Shown here: piece by piece, positions 25,510 to 34,136 of the stretch
Position numbering within the stretch: position 1 is the stretch's first letter
Layout of the letters: the number at the start of each line of letters is the position of its first letter
Source of the DNA: Alphaproteobacteria bacterium
GTDB taxonomy: Bacteria; Pseudomonadota; Alphaproteobacteria; Micropepsales; Micropepsaceae
DNA length: 41,880 nt
NCBI GenBank assembly: GCA_017307355.1
Contig: JAFKFG010000030.1
Span: forward strand, 1-41,880
Direction of reading: 5' to 3'
Notes under the pieces: generated by a model
The model's database searches: none
Told to the model about the DNA's origin: nothing
Seen by the model: the letters and a program-made list of their open reading frames with translations, nothing else
Position numbers and translations under genes: made by a program

Positions 25510-26646
25510 TTAAAGCACCCGGCCGAACCAAGTGAGCGACAGGCCGGCGGCGGCGAGCATCAGAAGCGCGGCCAGGCCAGCGAAGAAGGAGGTGATTTCC
25601 AATTCCTTGGTCTCCATCACCAGCTGCTTGGAGAGCACGCTATAGACCTGCTTCAGATCGTCGGCGCTGCCGGCATGAAAATAGCGCCCCCGGGTCATGT
25701 CGGCGATCTTCTTCAGCGCCACTTCGTCCAGTTGGGCGCGCATCGAGAAACCGCCAAAGCCCACCACATTGCCCTTGGTGGTGCCGAAACCCACCGTATA
25801 GACGCGCACGCCATATTCCGAAGCGATGCGCGCCGCTTCCACCGGATCGTAACCCGCATTGGTCTGCCCGTCGGTGAGCAGGATCACCACGGCGTTCTTG
25901 TAGGAGCCGGGCTCGACCGGCACATGCTTTTTCTTGGGCGCGGGATCCTTGCCCCTGTCGCCCAAGGCGCGGCCGCTGAAGCGGTTGAAGCGGTCGCCGC
26001 CGCCAAAACCGTACCCGCCATTGCCGTTGCCGAAACCGCCGGCGGCGAAATTGCTGATCGGAAAATCTTCCTTGGGGAAGATGGTGGAAAGCGAAACCAG
26101 GATGCCGCTGCCCACCGCCGTGCCCCGCTGCAGCTCGAAGCGGTCGACCGCCGCGTTCAGCGCCAGCCGGTCGGTGGTGGGATTCTGCACGGTCAGCGCG
26201 GTGGCGGCGAAGGCGACGATCCCGATCTGCACGTCCTTGGGCTGGTCTTTGATATATTGCTTGGCGGCGGCCTGGGCCGCTTCGATGCGCGACGGCTTCA
26301 CGTCGGCGGCGCGCATGCTGCCCGACACGTCCATCGCCAGCATCACCACGGCGCGGGAGGATGGCAGGCTGACCAGCGCGGTCGGGCGCGCCATCGCCAG
26401 CAACAACAATGTCAATGCGGCCAGCATCAGCGCCGGCGGGACATGGCGCCGCCAGCCCATCGTGCCCGCCGCGCTTTTGACCATCGCCATATTGGCATAG
26501 CGCAACGCCGATTTCTTGCGGCGGCGCAGGAGCAGCACATACAGCGCCACCGCCAGCGGCACCGCGATCAGAAGCCACAGGGACATCGGCCACAGAAAGC
26601 CGATATGCGGGACCAGGCCCCAGATCTTGATCGCCCATTCCTTCAT
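25510..26646 (-). CDS. Membrane VWA-domain protein (BatA-like)
   Basis: The 378-aa protein has N-terminal helices (about 22-40 and 70-86), a von Willebrand A domain with MIDAS motif DVSGS (Asp106, Ser108, Ser110) and LLTDGQTN, and a final helix near residues 355-375. It has an unusual Gly/Asn/Phe-rich insertion (AAGGFGNGNGGYGFGGG, then a basic PKKKH stretch) in the VWA domain, not usual in BatA. With MoxR ATPase and DUF58 it forms a MoxR-VWA system thought to act as a chaperone or assembly module at the envelope. Its ATG overlaps the DUF58 stop (ATGA). Confidence 0.9.
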   Translation of the reverse strand: MKEWAIKIWGLVPHIGFLWPMSLWLLIAVPLAVALYVLLLRRRKKSALRYANMAMVKSAAGTMGWRRHVPPALMLAALTLLLLAMARPTALVSLPSSRAVVMLAMDVSGSMRAADVKPSRIEAAQAAAKQYIKDQPKDVQIGIVAFAATALTVQNPTTDRLALNAAVDRFELQRGTAVGSGILVSLSTIFPKEDFPISNFAAGGFGNGNGGYGFGGGDRFNRFSGRALGDRGKDPAPKKKHVPVEPGSYKNAVVILLTDGQTNAGYDPVEAARIASEYGVRVYTVGFGTTKGNVVGFGGFSMRAQLDEVALKKIADMTRGRYFHAGSADDLKQVYSVLSKQLVMETKELEITSFFAGLAALLMLAAAGLSLTWFGRVL

Positions 26647-27545
26647 GCGGTTTTCTTCGCGAAGCGCAGCCGGCGCATGTCGGCGAAGCGCAGCACCGCG
26701 TCGGCGACATCGTCTTCGGTAGACAATTCCAGGGCATCCACACCGGCGGCCGTGAATGCGGTCATCAATTCCTCGTTCCGCTTTTCGGCAGCGGCAATGA
26801 AGCGGGCGCGGAATCCCTTGTCATGGGTATCGACGAACAATTGATCGCCGCTTTCCGCGTCCTGGAAGGTGATCAGGCCCAGATCGGGCAGGCGCACTTC
26901 CAGAGGATCGGTGAGACGGACCGCGATCACGTCATGACGGCTGGCCATCTGGCTGAGCGGCTTTTCCCAGCCCGGCGTGCTGATGAAATCGGACACCACG
27001 AAGACCAGCGAGCGGCGGCGGATCATCTTGGCCGCATCGGACAAGACGCGCTTGAGGTCGGTGGGTTGCGCTTTTTTCGGCGCTCGATAGCGGTCGAGCG
27101 CATCCAGCAGCACCAGGAATTGCTGGCGCCCGCCCCGCGCGGGAACCATGCGTTCCACCCCGCCGGTGAACAGCAGCGCGCCCGCGCGATTGCCTTTGCC
27201 GGAGAGGAAGCGGCACATCAGGGTGGTGAATTCGGTCAGCACCGTGCGCTTGGACACGCTCACCGACTGGAAATCGATCGACGGGCTCATGTCGAGCAGA
27301 AACCAGGCCGTGATCTCCCGGTCTTCCAGAAATTCGCGCACATGGGGAATCTGAAGCCGCGCGGTGACGTTCCAGTCCATGTGCCGCACATCGTCGTGAT
27401 ACTGGTATTCGCGTATGTCCGCGAAATCCAACCCCTGGCCGCGAAACACGGTCCGGTGATCGCCCTGCAGCAAGCCTTCCAGCCGCCGGGTAATCTTCAG
27501 GTCGAGGCGGCGAAGAACCGCGTCAGGCGTTCGCGGCGCGGTCAT
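26643..27545 (-). CDS. DUF58-domain protein of the MoxR operon
   Basis: This protein of about 300 aa starts MTAPRTPDAVLRRL, inside the last codons of moxR; a longer frame to 27701 is antiframe. It contains the DUF58 hallmark FRGQGLDFADIREYQYHDDVRHMDWNVTARLQIPHV. A VWA-like fold follows with FLLDMSPSIDFQS (DxSxS-like) and VVSDFI. It partners MoxR and the VWA membrane protein. It is soluble and probably sits at the cytoplasmic face. Confidence 0.92.
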   Translation of the reverse strand: MTAPRTPDAVLRRLDLKITRRLEGLLQGDHRTVFRGQGLDFADIREYQYHDDVRHMDWNVTARLQIPHVREFLEDREITAWFLLDMSPSIDFQSVSVSKRTVLTEFTTLMCRFLSGKGNRAGALLFTGGVERMVPARGGRQQFLVLLDALDRYRAPKKAQPTDLKRVLSDAAKMIRRRSLVFVVSDFISTPGWEKPLSQMASRHDVIAVRLTDPLEVRLPDLGLITFQDAESGDQLFVDTHDKGFRARFIAAAEKRNEELMTAFTAAGVDALELSTEDDVADAVLRFADMRRLRFAKKTA

Positions 27546-28518
27546 GGCGCTCCAAAACCTTTTCGGGCGCGGGCACGGCCCGCATGATGTCGCGCACCAG
27601 ATCGTCGGCGCCGATGCCTTCGGCCAGCGCTTCATAGGACGGCACCACCCGGTGGCGCAGCACGTCCGCCGCCACGTCCACCACATCGGCGGGAAGCGCA
27701 TAATCGCGGCCCCGCAGATAGGCCAGCGCCCGTCCCGCTTCGATCAGGCCGATGGTGGCGCGGGGGCTCGCTCCGTACAGGATGAAACGGGAATGGCCAT
27801 GCAGCCCCGCCCGGCCGGGATCGCGCGTTGCCGCGACCAGCCGCACCGCATAGGTGACCAGCGCGGGATCGATATAGATCTTGCGGGTCTGCGCCTGCAT
27901 CGCCAGCAATTCGTCGGTGGTGGTGACCGCGCCGATCGCCGCCGCCATGCCGGTGACGCGCTGGACGATGACGAACTCTTCGTCCTCGCTGGGATAGCCC
28001 ACCAGCACTTTCATCATGAAGCGGTCCACCTGCGCTTCCGGCAAGGCATAAGTGCCTTCGGTTTCGATCGGATTCTGCGTCGCCATCACCACAAAGGGCT
28101 TGGGCACGGGATGACTTTCGCCCGCGATGGTGACCTGGCGCTCCTGCATCACTTCCAGAAGCGCGCTCTGCACCTTGGCGGGGGCGCGGTTGATTTCGTC
28201 GGCCAGCACCAGATTGGCAAAGACGGGCCCCAGCACGGTGGAGAATTCGCCACTCTTCTGGTTGTAGACGCGGGTGCCGACCAGATCGGCCGGGACCAGG
28301 TCGGGCGTGAACTGGATGCGCTTGAAGCTGCCCTGCATCGCCCGCGCCAAGGTCGAAACCGTCAAGGTCTTGGCCAGGCCCGGCACGCCTTCCACCAAAA
28401 GATGCCCGCCCGCCAGAAGCGCGACCAGCACCCGTTCCAGGAAATGATCCTGGCCGACCACGATCTTCTTCACTTCATAAAGAAGATGTTCCAACCCTTC
28501 ATGCGCGCCACTGGCCAT
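27523..28518 (-). CDS. MoxR-family AAA+ ATPase
   Basis: The 331-aa ATPase starts MASGAHEGLEHLL. It has Walker A GVPGLAKT (44-51), Walker B NLVLADEINRAPAKVQSALLEVMQE, sensor 1 VMATQNPIETEGTY and the arginine finger region LPEAQVDRFMM. MoxR ATPases remodel or insert cofactors in partner proteins through VWA adaptors. It begins 16 bp after the HtrA-like protease gene, whose product might be regulated or matured by the complex. The open frame upstream to 28608 is not used. Confidence 0.95.
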   Translation of the reverse strand: MASGAHEGLEHLLYEVKKIVVGQDHFLERVLVALLAGGHLLVEGVPGLAKTLTVSTLARAMQGSFKRIQFTPDLVPADLVGTRVYNQKSGEFSTVLGPVFANLVLADEINRAPAKVQSALLEVMQERQVTIAGESHPVPKPFVVMATQNPIETEGTYALPEAQVDRFMMKVLVGYPSEDEEFVIVQRVTGMAAAIGAVTTTDELLAMQAQTRKIYIDPALVTYAVRLVAATRDPGRAGLHGHSRFILYGASPRATIGLIEAGRALAYLRGRDYALPADVVDVAADVLRHRVVPSYEALAEGIGADDLVRDIMRAVPAPEKVLERHDRAANA

Positions 28519-28534
28519 GCCTCGAACCCTTTTG

Positions 28535-29581
28535 TCAGAGAGGATTGTTGCCCACCGCCTTGGCGGCATTCTCGATCGGCACGGCGAAGGCCATGCCCGC
28601 GAACACACGCTGGCCAGTGGGATTGTAGATCGCCGTCACGATGCCCACGACTTCCCCGTCGCGATTGACCAGGGGCCCGCCCGAATTGCCCGGATTCACC
28701 GGGGCGGTGAACTGGATCAGGTTGGTGAGGGTGGGTTTGTCTTTTTCATTGGGATCGTCGAATTCGCGCTTCAGGCCCGCCACCACACCCGACGAGACCG
28801 ATGGGCCGATGCCGAACGGAAAGCCCACCGCCACCACCGTGTCGCCGGGAAAGAGATTGGCGGTCGAGGCCAAGGTGGCCGGCTTCAGATCGTCGGGCTG
28901 GGTCTTGGTGCGGATCACCGCCAGGTCATTTTCCGGCTGCACATTCACCACGGTGGCTTCGGACTTGGTGCCGTCGAAGAAGGTCACCACCCAGCGGTCG
29001 GTGGAATGGATCACATGCAGATTGGTGAGGATGTCGCCCTTGTCGTCGATGACGACGCCGGTGCCGGTGGAATCGGGACTTTCGTCCTTGGCTTTATCCT
29101 TGTCCTTGCCGTCCGAGGATTTGGGCGGCGGCGTGGGCTGGATCTTGAGATGGTTCTTCTTGGCTTCCGCTGCTTCCAGCTTGGCCTGTTCCGCCGCATG
29201 CTCGGGCGAGAGAAATCCATCCACCCGCACCACCGAAGGGCCCACCGTGGCGGCAGCCACCGTGGTTTCGGCCGGGCCGGGCGGCGTGTTGCTCAGCGTA
29301 TATTTGACCGCATTGTCGATATCCCATTGGGTCAGCGCGGCGGGACCGGGATGGAACCATTGCCAGGCGCCGAAAAGGCCGGCCGCGATCAAAACAGCAG
29401 CCGCGGCCGGCAGGCTGCGGTCATGACGCGCCGCGAACGCCTTGGTTTTGCGCCAGATTTCGACAGCGAGCGAAGGGCCTTGATCCTCTTCGAACGACCA
29501 GGCGACAGGCGTTGCCGCGTCGCCGGCCGGCGAACCGGAACGCCGCCTGGAGGCGCGGCTGTAAAGAGGTTTTCGCTTCAT
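28535..29581 (-). CDS. Membrane-anchored HtrA-like serine protease without PDZ domain
   Basis: The 348-aa protein has a cytoplasmic head of about 55 residues and one membrane helix (about 57-76). A charged Lys/Asp/Pro linker (about 135-170) follows, then a trypsin-like domain with His189 (LTNLHVIHS), Asp219 (ENDLAVIRT) and Ser300 (NPGNSGGPL). It ends without any PDZ domain, unlike DegP. A protease as the first gene of a MoxR-DUF58-VWA operon suggests a local proteolytic branch of that system, which is inference. A promoter should lie in the 89-bp gap after dipZ, which also holds a hairpin GAAGCCT/AGGCTTC at 29610-29628. Confidence 0.9.
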   Translation of the reverse strand: MKRKPLYSRASRRRSGSPAGDAATPVAWSFEEDQGPSLAVEIWRKTKAFAARHDRSLPAAAAVLIAAGLFGAWQWFHPGPAALTQWDIDNAVKYTLSNTPPGPAETTVAAATVGPSVVRVDGFLSPEHAAEQAKLEAAEAKKNHLKIQPTPPPKSSDGKDKDKAKDESPDSTGTGVVIDDKGDILTNLHVIHSTDRWVVTFFDGTKSEATVVNVQPENDLAVIRTKTQPDDLKPATLASTANLFPGDTVVAVGFPFGIGPSVSSGVVAGLKREFDDPNEKDKPTLTNLIQFTAPVNPGNSGGPLVNRDGEVVGIVTAIYNPTGQRVFAGMAFAVPIENAAKAVGNNPL

Positions 29582-29670
29582 ACCGGTATCCGCCGATAGA
29601 TCGATGCACGAAGCCTACGCCAGGCTTCCCTTTTAGGCAAAAGCCGGGCGCGATGGTTGCCAAATGTGTG

Positions 29671-31389
29671 TCATCCGAATGTGAACGCGTAAGCCTCCGC
29701 GCCTGGATCCAGGAATTCGATGCTGAACGTGCGGTTCGCGACCGCGCCCTGCTGGCGGATCAACTGATACAAGCGCTGTCCCGCAACCGTGCCGTTGCCC
29801 GCTTCATCCGTATCCACGCCATGCGCGGCCCCCGGCGGCTGGCCATCCAATGTCACCTTGAAGCGCACGGGCTTGTTGCCGGCGCCCGATCCCAGCACCA
29901 GATGCAGATCGCGGGCGTGGAAATAGAATGTGATCTTGGTTCCGGCAGAGGCCGCAACCGATTTTTCCTCGCCGATGGTCCAGCGGCCGGTGAGCCCCCA
30001 TTGGTTGGGCCCCAGGGGGTAAGGCGTCGTGTAAGTTGCAATCTTGTCCGGTTGGGGCGTGTTGGAGGCAAAGCCGGTTCCGCGTCCATAACCCAGATAG
30101 GTCTCCGGGGACTGCATGTTGTTTTCGTCGGCGGCGGCGAGCGCCCCTTCCGCATTCGGATCGACAATCCCGCCCGGCACGTCCTTGTAGCCAGCTTCCC
30201 TCAACAAGGTCTGGATGATGCGCTCGGACTTGTCATATTCGCCTTCGCCGAAATGATGGGCGCGAATGCGTCCTTGCGCATCGATGAAGTAATGCGCCGG
30301 CCAGTATTGGTTGTTGAAGGCCTGCCAGATGGCGAGATTGGAATCGAGCGCCACGGGATAAGTGACGCCCATATCCTGCACCGCCTTCTTCACATTGGCG
30401 GGGTCTTTTTCGAAGGCGAATTCGGGCGCATGCACGCCCAGCACCACCAGGCCATGGTCTTTATATTTCGCCGCCCAGGCGCGGATGTACGGCAGGGCGC
30501 GCAGGCAGTTGATGCAGGAATAGGTCCAGAAATCGACCACCACCACCTTGCCGCGCAGGGCCTCACGCGTCAGGGGCGGGGTGTTCAGCCAGCCGGTGGC
30601 GCCGGCCAGTTCCGGCATGGCGCCTTCGATGGGAAGATTGCTGCCCGCCACCGCGACGGTCTTGATCGGCTTGGCGGGGAGAAATTTATCCACCAGCCCC
30701 TGTTCGAAGCGCGACGTGCTGGCCAGCGACACCCGGGTGAGAAAACCGGTATCCAGGCCGAAGGCGATGGCCGCCACGCCTGCCAATACCAGCACGCCCA
30801 GCGCGCGGCGCACCCATTCGCCGGCACCGAGAGATTGCTTCATCGCCGCGAACAGCCGCCCGCCCACGAGCAACGCCAGTGCCAGCGAGGTCGCCGCGCC
30901 GGCGGCATAGGCCAGCAACAGCAATGTGGTTTGCACACTGGCGCCGCTGATCGCCGCGCCGGTCAGCACCAGGCCCAATATCGGTCCCGCGCATGGCGCC
31001 CACAGCAATCCCGTGGCGATGCCCAAAAGAAAAGAGGCGCCGATGCCGGATCCGGCACCCGCCTCGCCCGACAGCCGGTTGCCCAGCGCCACAAGTGGGC
31101 GGGTGAGAGTGTCCGCCAAGGTGCGCGACAATAAAGTGACGGCGAAAAGCGTGAGCAAGACCATGGCGGCAATACGGCCATATTGATTGGCGCTCACCGC
31201 CCAGCCGCCGCCCACCGCCGCCAAACTCGCCACGGCGGCGAACATCACGATCATGCCCGCCAGAAGCGGCAAGGTGCCCGTCAGGAACGGACGGCCGCCC
31301 CGCGCAAATACGAATGGCAACACCGGCAAGATGCAGGGGCTGACGATGGTGAGGACGCCGCCCAGATAAGCCAACAGGATCAGGGTCAT
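29671..31389 (-). CDS. DipZ-like protein: CcdA membrane domain, thioredoxin domain and C-terminal domain
   Basis: About 572 aa. Residues 1-220 form a CcdA/DsbD-type membrane domain with active cysteines in SPCILPVLPF (Cys19) and WAPCAGP (Cys133). Residues 265-410 form an AhpC/TlpA thioredoxin-like domain with WTYSCINCLRALP (CxxC, Cys292 and Cys295). Residues 440-572 form a beta-rich C-terminal domain found in DipZ proteins. It moves reducing power from cytoplasmic thioredoxin to the periplasm and may support the cytochrome c maturation genes, which lack ccmG here. The ATG at 31389 is preferred over a TTG 6 bp earlier. Confidence 0.92.
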   Translation of the reverse strand: MTLILLAYLGGVLTIVSPCILPVLPFVFARGGRPFLTGTLPLLAGMIVMFAAVASLAAVGGGWAVSANQYGRIAAMVLLTLFAVTLLSRTLADTLTRPLVALGNRLSGEAGAGSGIGASFLLGIATGLLWAPCAGPILGLVLTGAAISGASVQTTLLLLAYAAGAATSLALALLVGGRLFAAMKQSLGAGEWVRRALGVLVLAGVAAIAFGLDTGFLTRVSLASTSRFEQGLVDKFLPAKPIKTVAVAGSNLPIEGAMPELAGATGWLNTPPLTREALRGKVVVVDFWTYSCINCLRALPYIRAWAAKYKDHGLVVLGVHAPEFAFEKDPANVKKAVQDMGVTYPVALDSNLAIWQAFNNQYWPAHYFIDAQGRIRAHHFGEGEYDKSERIIQTLLREAGYKDVPGGIVDPNAEGALAAADENNMQSPETYLGYGRGTGFASNTPQPDKIATYTTPYPLGPNQWGLTGRWTIGEEKSVAASAGTKITFYFHARDLHLVLGSGAGNKPVRFKVTLDGQPPGAAHGVDTDEAGNGTVAGQRLYQLIRQQGAVANRTFSIEFLDPGAEAYAFTFG

Positions 31390-31536
31390 TGACAATTCGT
31401 CCGCGTCCGCGCGCCGGCATCTTCGCAGCGTCCGACCAAGGGCGCAATTGCGGGAACAAAAGCCCGATCCTTACGCGGCGCGCTGGTCTGTAGGCACTCA
31501 ATATATATCTGCATGTCTTTTTGAATCGGAGGTTTC

Positions 31537-32006
31537 ATGGCCGCCTTTCGCAAACTGTCCGTTATGCTATTCGCCTTCACCCTGACGGCGGTTACTGCGC
31601 CGGCCTTCGCGGCAAGGCCGTCTCGACTGCGTCGTTCTCGACGGCGACAAGGCCACGATTACGGTACTGAACCAGGGCCTGAATGTGCCCGTGGCGGTGA
31701 TGGTGGTGGGCAACACCGCCTGGGAATTGGAATTCAAATTCAATTACCGGCGCGAGCCGCTCAAGGGTCAGGACCCCGGCCAGTTCGCCGCTTATGCGGT
31801 GCCGCTGCAATCAGCGACAGGCACTGACGCCCTGTTGCCACTCCATGTCGCGGCCGCTGTGGCTGGCGAAGGGTCACCAGGCGCGATATACGGAATGGCA
31901 TAACGAAAGCTCGCTCGGGGCCGATATGCATTCCGCCATGGGAGTGCCATGCTGCCGGCTGCGGGGAAGCTTGCCGGTTTTCGCCTTCGGGCATCGCCAT
32001 CCATGA
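31537..32006 (+). pseudogene. Frameshifted gene for a small secreted protein
   Basis: The start has GGAGG and a clear signal peptide (MAAFRKLSVMLFAFTLTAVT, cleavage after AFA). The frame changes near 31612-31622; the second frame reads LDCVVLDGDKATITVLNQGL then VMVVGNTAWELEFKFNYRRE. A further shift near 31850 continues as WLAKGHQARYTEWHNESSLG. At least two frameshifts therefore break one ancestral gene of about 140-155 aa. The family is not recognised. Sequencing indels could mimic this. It lies directly in front of the PQQ-type dehydrogenase. Confidence 0.65.
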
Positions 32007-32045
32007 CGCGGCGTGTTCGGCGCGAGCCCGTTGAAACAGGAGACG

Positions 32046-33332
32046 ATGATGCAAACCATGAAACTGACGGCCTCGGTCTTCGCACTGGGAATGTCCGCGT
32101 TTGCGGCGGCGCCCGCATCGGCGGCCCCGGCCTGCGCGCCGGACAATGGCGGCATCACGCTTCCCAAAGGCTTCTGCGCCATGGTGGCCGCGGAAAATCT
32201 AGGTTATGCGCGCCATGCCGTGGCGGCGCCCAATGGCGATCTCTATGTCGCCCTGCGCGCCAGCGGCGGCAAGCCGGGCGGCCTGGTGGCCCTGCACGAT
32301 TCCAAGGGCGACGGCCGTTTCGACGTGCAGCAGAAATTCGGCACGGGACTCGCCGACAATGGCAGCGCCACCGGCGTCGCGCTGCATGACGGCTATCTCT
32401 ATGTCGCTCAGCCCACCCAGGTGATCCGTTATAAGATGACGCCGGGACAGCTGGTGCCGCAGGGCCAGCCGGAAATCGTCGTCTCCGGCTTCGACAGCGC
32501 CCGCGAGCATAACGACAAAGGCATCGCCTTCGACGACAAGGGCAATTTCTACGTCAATGTGGGAAGCCCTTCCAACGCCTGCCAGGTGCGCGACCGGCTG
32601 AAGGATTCGCCCGGACAGGATCCCTGCCCGCTCTTGGAAAAGCATGGCGGCATCTGGAAATTCAGCGCCGCCAAGCTGAACCAGAAACAGGAAGACGGCA
32701 GCCGCATCGTCACGGGATTGCGCCAGGAACCCGATGTCGCCTGGGCGCATGGCGCGATCTACACGGTGATGAACAATCGCGACCAGATCGACGTGCTCTA
32801 TCCGGAGCATTACAGCGCCGAAGACAATAACGAGGGTCCTGCAGAAGTGATGTACCGCGCCGATCAGGGCGCGGATTTCGGCTGGCCCTATTGCTATTTC
32901 GATTATCGCCAGCAGAAGCTTCTGCTCAGCCCGGAATATGGCGGCGACGGCAAGGAAGCGGCGCGCTGCGCCAAATTCACGTTGCCCACGGCCAGTTTCC
33001 CGGCGCATTGGGCGCCGGTCGACGTGAAATTCTATGACGGCAAGCAATTCCCCGCCGCCTATCGGGGCGGCGCCTTCATCGCCTTCCACGGCTCCTGGAA
33101 CCGCTCGGGCGAGCAGCGTCCCGGCGCGGTGGTGTTCCAACCCATCGGCAATGACGGAAAGGCTTCGGGCAAATTCGAAGTTTTCGCGGACAAATTCGCC
33201 GGCTCCGCCCCGATCAAAACCCAGAATGACTATCCGGCGCGCCCTGACGGCGTGGCGGTCGCGCCGGACGGCTCGCTCTACATCACCGACAGCCAGACCG
33301 GAAAAATCTGGCGCGTCTTTTATCGGGGCTGA
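32046..33332 (+). CDS. PQQ-dependent sugar dehydrogenase-like (sorbosone dehydrogenase family) periplasmic protein
   Basis: About 428 aa with a signal peptide (cleavage near ASA-AP) and a six-bladed beta-propeller of the soluble glucose/sorbosone dehydrogenase family. It carries HNDKGIAFDDKGNFYVNVGS, RNGLRQEPDVAWAHG-like and EGPAEVMYRADQGADFGWPYC, then RPDGVAVAPDGSLYITD near the end. Soluble members oxidise sugars with PQQ and calcium; many relatives are uncharacterised. The ATG at 32046 is chosen because ACAGGAG lies 5 nt before it. Five or six cysteines could form disulfides. Confidence 0.85.
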   Translation: MMQTMKLTASVFALGMSAFAAAPASAAPACAPDNGGITLPKGFCAMVAAENLGYARHAVAAPNGDLYVALRASGGKPGGLVALHDSKGDGRFDVQQKFGTGLADNGSATGVALHDGYLYVAQPTQVIRYKMTPGQLVPQGQPEIVVSGFDSAREHNDKGIAFDDKGNFYVNVGSPSNACQVRDRLKDSPGQDPCPLLEKHGGIWKFSAAKLNQKQEDGSRIVTGLRQEPDVAWAHGAIYTVMNNRDQIDVLYPEHYSAEDNNEGPAEVMYRADQGADFGWPYCYFDYRQQKLLLSPEYGGDGKEAARCAKFTLPTASFPAHWAPVDVKFYDGKQFPAAYRGGAFIAFHGSWNRSGEQRPGAVVFQPIGNDGKASGKFEVFADKFAGSAPIKTQNDYPARPDGVAVAPDGSLYITDSQTGKIWRVFYRG

Positions 33333-33351
33333 GTCTCACCGCCGGTTTCGG

Positions 33352-34071
33352 TCACGCCCGGCCTGCGAACGGCAGCGGGCGGGCCGCGCCGGGCTTTCCG
33401 CTGCAAGGAGAGCCGGCGGCATAGCGCATGACCGCGCCCGATTTGGCCGCAACGATCTCGGTATAACTCACCGTCCTGGCGTCCTTGCGATGCATGCAGA
33501 AGGAAAAAGGCCCTTCGTCCGGCAGATGGGATTGATGCAATTTGCGCAAACCCGCGGGCGTCCATTTGGCGAATGTCCGCGCCACCGCGGCGCGCATCTT
33601 GTTGGTCAATGCTTCGTCATAGCCGGATGAAAACCAGTGCCGGCGCGTCCAGCCGAACCGGCTTGAGGTCAGGCGCTTGCCGTCCCAGCGCCATTCGCGC
33701 AGCTGCCGCTCTTTCGCGGAAACCGCAATCAGGCGGAACGGATTGATGTTCGCCAGCGGCAGGTCGGCGAACATCGCGGCCAATTCCGCCAGGCCCTCCG
33801 CCGCCAGCAGATGGGGAATGATGATCCCGCGGCTGACGCACAAGGCCCGGTCGCGCTGCGGCTTGGCGTACCAGTTGACTAGGGCAAGCGAGAGCCCGAC
33901 ATCACTGACGCCGACCCAGGTGCCGCCGCCGGCCTCGCTGGGATAAAGCGACGCGCGCGTCCCGGTCCAATGACGGCGCGGCGCCAGGGCGCGGGGCCGC
34001 GAGACTTGCTCGTCGCGATTCATGGCCAGCAGGAAGCCATGGCGGGTGGGCAGAAACGAAATCGTGCACAT
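33352..34071 (-). CDS. NRDE/TANGO2-family protein
   Basis: The 239-aa protein starts MCTISFLP with Cys2, then NRDE at residues 18-21 and GGGTWVGVSDVGLSLALVN, the conserved core of the TANGO2 family, which is conserved from bacteria to human. Eukaryotic members have been tied to heme and lipid handling; the bacterial role is unknown. It converges with the sugar dehydrogenase-like gene with only 19 bp between their stops. Confidence 0.88.
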   Translation of the reverse strand: MCTISFLPTRHGFLLAMNRDEQVSRPRALAPRRHWTGTRASLYPSEAGGGTWVGVSDVGLSLALVNWYAKPQRDRALCVSRGIIIPHLLAAEGLAELAAMFADLPLANINPFRLIAVSAKERQLREWRWDGKRLTSSRFGWTRRHWFSSGYDEALTNKMRAAVARTFAKWTPAGLRKLHQSHLPDEGPFSFCMHRKDARTVSYTEIVAAKSGAVMRYAAGSPCSGKPGAARPLPFAGRA

Positions 34072-34136
34072 GAGATGATCGCATATTTGTCGCGGTTCCG
34101 GACTGAAAACCGCTACACACTTTTCCTGGAACCGCT

